Shown here: piece by piece, positions 61,018-64,000 of the stretch
Layout of the letters: each line of letters begins with the position of its first letter
Numbering within the stretch: position 1 is the stretch's first letter
DNA from: Phreatobacter sp.
GTDB lineage: Bacteria; Pseudomonadota; Alphaproteobacteria; Rhizobiales; Phreatobacteraceae
Assembly: GCF_022843985.1 (NCBI RefSeq)
Contig: NZ_JALHMP010000006.1
Coordinates: forward strand, 124,001-188,000
Reading direction: 5' to 3'
DNA: 64,000 nt
The notes under the pieces: generated by a model
Database searches by the model: none
Told to the model about the DNA's origin: nothing
Seen by the model: only the letters and a program-made list of their open reading frames with translations
Translations under genes and position numbers: made by a program

Positions 61018-61678
61018 CGCCAGCCCGGAGCGCGACAGGACGAAGCGCCCGCGCCTCGTCCAGCAGCCGGGGGATCTCGAAAAGGCTCTGACAGAGGCCG
61101 TCGGCCGCGCCATCTCCCAGGTCCGGACCGAAACCCACGACGAACAGCCCCGCACGGCGCGCCGAAGCCGCGCCCGTGGCGCTGTCCTCGACGGCTGCAA
61201 CCTCATGGGGGGAGAGGCCGAGCATTGCGCAGGCGCGTCGGTAGGGTTCAGGATCCGGTTTGCCGCAGGCCACATCATCGAGGCTGATAGACCCCGCGAG
61301 GTAGGGTGCGAGCCCGAGGGCGTCGATATTGGCATCGACCACGACCCGGTTGGAGTTCGACACACAAACCTGAGACAAACCGGCCGCGTGGAGGGATTGG
61401 ATCACCTCACGCCCTCCAGGAATGGGCACCAGCGGCGCAGCATCGGCGACATAGGCGCGGTTGATCGCCTCGAGCCAGGGCTCCCGCCCCACATGGCGCG
61501 GATAGCGCGATTTCAGGACATCCCACACGTCCAGCATGTGAACGCCGCGGAAAGCCTGATCGGGCAGGTCGTCGAGAGCCACGCCGAGGGCGCGGGATGC
61601 CGCCAGCAGTGCGCGATGATGGCGCGGCTCGCTGTCCACCAGCGTCCCGTCAATGTCCCAGGCGATGGCGCGGATCAC
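60995..61678 (-). CDS. HAD-family sugar-phosphate phosphatase
   Basis: A 227-residue HAD hydrolase of the beta-phosphoglucomutase-like branch. Motif I is AIAWDIDGTLVDSEPRHH, motif II CVSNSNRVV, the lysine and motif III CGKPDPEPYRRA and VAAVEDSATGAASARR. Phosphoglycolate- or sugar-phosphate phosphatases are the closest types. The start ATG overlaps the stop of the FGGY kinase (ATGA at 61675-61678), so it is the last gene of the BtpA-kinase-phosphatase operon. The 3' end overlaps the NHL gene. Confidence 0.92.
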   Translation of the reverse strand: MIRAIAWDIDGTLVDSEPRHHRALLAASRALGVALDDLPDQAFRGVHMLDVWDVLKSRYPRHVGREPWLEAINRAYVADAAPLVPIPGGREVIQSLHAAGLSQVCVSNSNRVVVDANIDALGLAPYLAGSISLDDVACGKPDPEPYRRACAMLGLSPHEVAAVEDSATGAASARRAGLFVVGFGPDLGDGAADGLCQSLFEIPRLLDEARALRPVALRAGVRPASDG

Positions 61679-63174
61679 GCCGGCCGCTCCGCAAGCCGAC
61701 GGTAGAGGTCGCGGTAGCGGCTATAGCCCCGCCGGTAAGCAGCCGCCGACGCACCGTCAGGGGCAAAGCTTCGGCCCGGTGAGACGAAAGCCTTGAGACC
61801 GTTCCAGTCCGTGACGAGCCCGGCACCAATGGCCGCCGTCCAGGCCGCACCGAGGCAGGACCCCGGATGGCCGGCGAGGGTTTCGACCCTGGCGCCGATG
61901 ACGTCGGCGACAATCTGCATCCAGAGCGCGCTCTGCGAGCCGCCGTCGGAAGCGAGAAACCGCTTCGGCTCATGGCCCATGTCCCGCAGCACTTCCAGAT
62001 GGTGCAGCAGCGCGAAAGCATAGGATTCCAGGAGGGCGCGCCAGAGATGGCCGAGATCGTGGCTCAGGGTCAGGCCGTCGATGATCCCGCGCGCGTCGGC
62101 ATCATGGACGGGCGTCTTCTCGCCGAGAAAATAGGGGACGATCGTCAGCCCCTCGGCCCCAGCCGGCCGATCCGCGGCGAGACGATCGAGATGCTGGTGG
62201 ATTGTCAGACCGGCCTTCGCAGCTGCCGCGACCTCACCGCCCGCGAAGGTCCGAGCGAACCAGTTCAGCGCCGAGCCGCCGGTCGACATGCAGCCGTTCG
62301 GCATGAAGAGGCCGGGCACCAGATGGTAGTCGAGATAGAGCCGCGGATCGGGCTGGACCCTGTCGGTGGCGACGAGGATGTCGACCGAACCGCCGAATTT
62401 CAGCAAGACATCGCCCGGCTCAGTGACGCCGGCGGCGAGCGCCGAGGCGATCATATCGGCCGCGCCGCCGACCACGGGCGTTCCCGCAGCAAGCCCGGTC
62501 TCGGCCGCGGCCGCTGCGGAGATCGCGCCGATGATCTCCTGCGACAACGCCTTCGCCGGCACGGCCGCACGCGGCACATGCGCGTGGGCGATGAGATCGT
62601 CGGCCAGCTTGTGCGTTGCCAGGTCGACGAATCCGGCTTCGAGCGCCCAGTTCTGCTCGATCCGCCGCTCACCGGTCAGGCGGAAATTCACATAGTCATA
62701 AGAGCCGAAGACGGTCGCGATGCGGCCGAACACGTCCGGCTCGTGACGCTCGATCCAGCGCAGCTTGGCGGCGACCAATTGCTGGTTGACGCCGTTGCCG
62801 GCGCGCCGGATGAAGGCGGCCTCATCGATCTCCCGACGCAGTTCCTCCACCTCGGTCCCACAGCGCCCGTCGCTCTGCTGGATGCTCGGGCGCAGCACCT
62901 CCCCGGCGGCACCCAGCAGCACGACCGCAGGCAACATGCCGGTCGTTCCGACCGCGGCGATCTCCGCGGGATCGATCCCGCTGGTCTCGATCAGCTCGCG
63001 CGTCAGCGCACAGACATTGCCCCACCACTCGGCCGGGACTTCCTCGCTCCAGCCGGGACGGGGTGAGTGCAGCGTCACCGGCCGTGAGGCGAGACCCAGA
63101 ACCTTGCCGGGCAGGTGCACCAGGATCGCGATGGTGGACGTGGTGCCAACATCGATGCCAAGGACGCAGGCCAT
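61675..63174 (-). CDS. FGGY-family carbohydrate kinase
   Basis: A 499-residue sugar kinase of the xylulokinase-like group. The N-terminal ATP fold is VLGIDVGTTSTIAILVHLPG, then WSEEVPAEWW, the catalytic segment AVGTTGMLPAVVLL, GGAADMIASALAAGVTEPGD and the late FLASDGGSQSALWMQIVADV. The sugar is unknown; with an HAD phosphatase and a BtpA/SgcQ protein it may act on an unusual pentose or polyol. Start 11 bases after the BtpA stop; a ribosome-binding site GGGGGACGG lies upstream. Confidence 0.92.
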   Translation of the reverse strand: MACVLGIDVGTTSTIAILVHLPGKVLGLASRPVTLHSPRPGWSEEVPAEWWGNVCALTRELIETSGIDPAEIAAVGTTGMLPAVVLLGAAGEVLRPSIQQSDGRCGTEVEELRREIDEAAFIRRAGNGVNQQLVAAKLRWIERHEPDVFGRIATVFGSYDYVNFRLTGERRIEQNWALEAGFVDLATHKLADDLIAHAHVPRAAVPAKALSQEIIGAISAAAAAETGLAAGTPVVGGAADMIASALAAGVTEPGDVLLKFGGSVDILVATDRVQPDPRLYLDYHLVPGLFMPNGCMSTGGSALNWFARTFAGGEVAAAAKAGLTIHQHLDRLAADRPAGAEGLTIVPYFLGEKTPVHDADARGIIDGLTLSHDLGHLWRALLESYAFALLHHLEVLRDMGHEPKRFLASDGGSQSALWMQIVADVIGARVETLAGHPGSCLGAAWTAAIGAGLVTDWNGLKAFVSPGRSFAPDGASAAAYRRGYSRYRDLYRRLAERPA

Positions 63175-63185
63175 GGCCGTCCCCC

Positions 63186-63986
63186 TCAGCGCAGGCTTGC
63201 CACCCGGTCCATGAAGCGCTTCACCCGCGCCCCTTCGACCGGGTTCCAGGTGTTGCCGTCGACCTTGAAATGGGTGCCGATGACGACGCCGCTGGCCATG
63301 GCCAGGATGTCGCCGACATTGTCGATGTTAACCCCCGTATTGGCGAAGACCGGCACGTCCTTGACCGTCTCGCAGACGGACCGCAACTGCGAGGCCTCGG
63401 CCGGCTGGCCGGTGAGCGGGCCCGATACCAGGATCGCGTCGGCCATCGAGGAGAACACGGCACTGCGCGCGCGCAACTCGATCGGTCGCTGGTCGAGCGA
63501 ATGGGCGAACTCGGCATTGATGTTGAACAGCATCTTCATGTCCTGCCGGCCGAGCGTCCGGCGCAGCCGGGCAGCGGCGGCGCAGTCGGGTTGCCACAGT
63601 CCCATGTCTGAGGCGAAGAGCCCCGTGAAAATCTCCCGCACGAAGCTGGCGCCAGTGACGGCGCCGATCGAGACACTGGCTGTCGGGTCCCACAGGTAAT
63701 TGACCCCGAACGGCACGGCGAGGTGCGGCTTCACCGCCTCGACCACGGCTGTCATGGCCGCGATGCCCTCCGGCGGCGCCTTGAAGACATAGGGCCTGTC
63801 GTTCTCGTTGCCGAACATGATCGCATCGACGCCGCCGGTCTGCAGTTTCTCGACATCGGCGAGAACCCCGTCCACCAGCTTGGCCATGCCGCCGTCGGCG
63901 TCATAGTTCGGCGTCCCCGGCAGGGCGCCGATATGGGCCATGGCGATGACCACCTTCTTCTTCTCGCCGAAGCACGCGAAGACCAT
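63186..63986 (-). CDS. BtpA/SgcQ-family TIM-barrel protein
   Basis: A 266-residue protein of the BtpA family: VVIAMAHIGALPGTPNYDAD at the start, DAIMFGNENDRPYVFKAPPE, PFGVNYLWDPTASVSIGA, FVREIFTGLFASDMGLWQPD and the late phosphate-binding region VFANTGVNIDNVGDILAMAS, GVVIGTHFKVDG. BtpA was named for photosystem I biogenesis in cyanobacteria, while SgcQ belongs to a bacterial sugar operon; the kinase and phosphatase neighbours favour a sugar-phosphate role here. GGGAG lies 5 bases before the ATG. The promoter lies at or past the window edge. Confidence 0.9.
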   Translation of the reverse strand: MVFACFGEKKKVVIAMAHIGALPGTPNYDADGGMAKLVDGVLADVEKLQTGGVDAIMFGNENDRPYVFKAPPEGIAAMTAVVEAVKPHLAVPFGVNYLWDPTASVSIGAVTGASFVREIFTGLFASDMGLWQPDCAAAARLRRTLGRQDMKMLFNINAEFAHSLDQRPIELRARSAVFSSMADAILVSGPLTGQPAEASQLRSVCETVKDVPVFANTGVNIDNVGDILAMASGVVIGTHFKVDGNTWNPVEGARVKRFMDRVASLR

Positions 63987-64000
63987 TGGTTCACTCCCGA

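Noticed and set aside
1-64000. Prophage, insertion sequence, toxin-antitoxin or defence system
   Set aside because: I looked for transposases, integrases, capsid or tail genes, restriction enzymes and paired small ORFs and found none.

Overview
The window is a GC-rich chromosomal segment of an alphaproteobacterium, most likely of the order Hyphomicrobiales (Rhizobiales). The evidence is the AapJQMP amino-acid transporter, an ExoR-type Sel1 protein, a PopZ-like polar organiser next to valS and tolC, and the dgt-argS-SPOR-nagZ order. I cannot assign a genus. Apart from two tRNA genes (Cys, Asn) there are no RNA genes. I see no rRNA, insertion sequence, prophage or CRISPR array. Every gap between genes is shorter than about 300 bases.

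Positions 1-35700 are mostly housekeeping and general metabolism. They hold a dgt-argS-SPOR-nagZ operon, erpA, a PPOX-type flavoprotein, exonuclease III, an ilvD-exoR-P450 run, valS, an MFS exporter, popZ, tolC and an isoaspartyl-methyltransferase-like gene. The two tRNAs and an amidohydrolase follow, then photolyase, cyclopropane-fatty-acid synthase, a cysK-alaX-sseA operon, the aapJQMP transporter, metC, a PAP2 phosphatase, a VUT transporter, an SDR and a sugar isomerase-like gene.

Positions 35850-54654 form a sulfur-oxidation island. A left-going operon soxA-soxX-soxS-soxR-soxT diverges from a right-going operon soxY-Z-B-C-D, a small FccA-like cytochrome, a DsrE-like protein, the SoxF/FccB flavoprotein and a class I cytochrome c. 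Beyond it, an RND pump, its adaptor and a DUF2892 membrane peptide diverge from a type II sulfide:quinone oxidoreductase with a Tat-like leader, a four-helix membrane protein and a rhodanese. An inverted repeat of the form ATTC-N8-GAAT lies between the pump and SQR operons, and a near copy precedes a Tat-leader metallo-beta-lactamase-fold gene beside soxT. The soxR product has the two-cysteine ArsR layout of persulfide sensors. My reading is one persulfide-controlled regulon: sulfide is oxidised by SQR and FCSD, thiosulfate and sulfane sulfur by the Sox complex, thiosulfate is imported by SoxT, sulfane sulfur is moved by rhodanese and DsrE-like carriers, and an unexplained RND pump appears to be co-controlled.

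Positions 54765-64000 are a catabolic region. A hydantoinase/dihydropyrimidinase heads a polyamine-type ABC transporter and an NHL beta-propeller protein. On the opposite strand is a BtpA/SgcQ protein, FGGY sugar kinase and HAD phosphatase operon.
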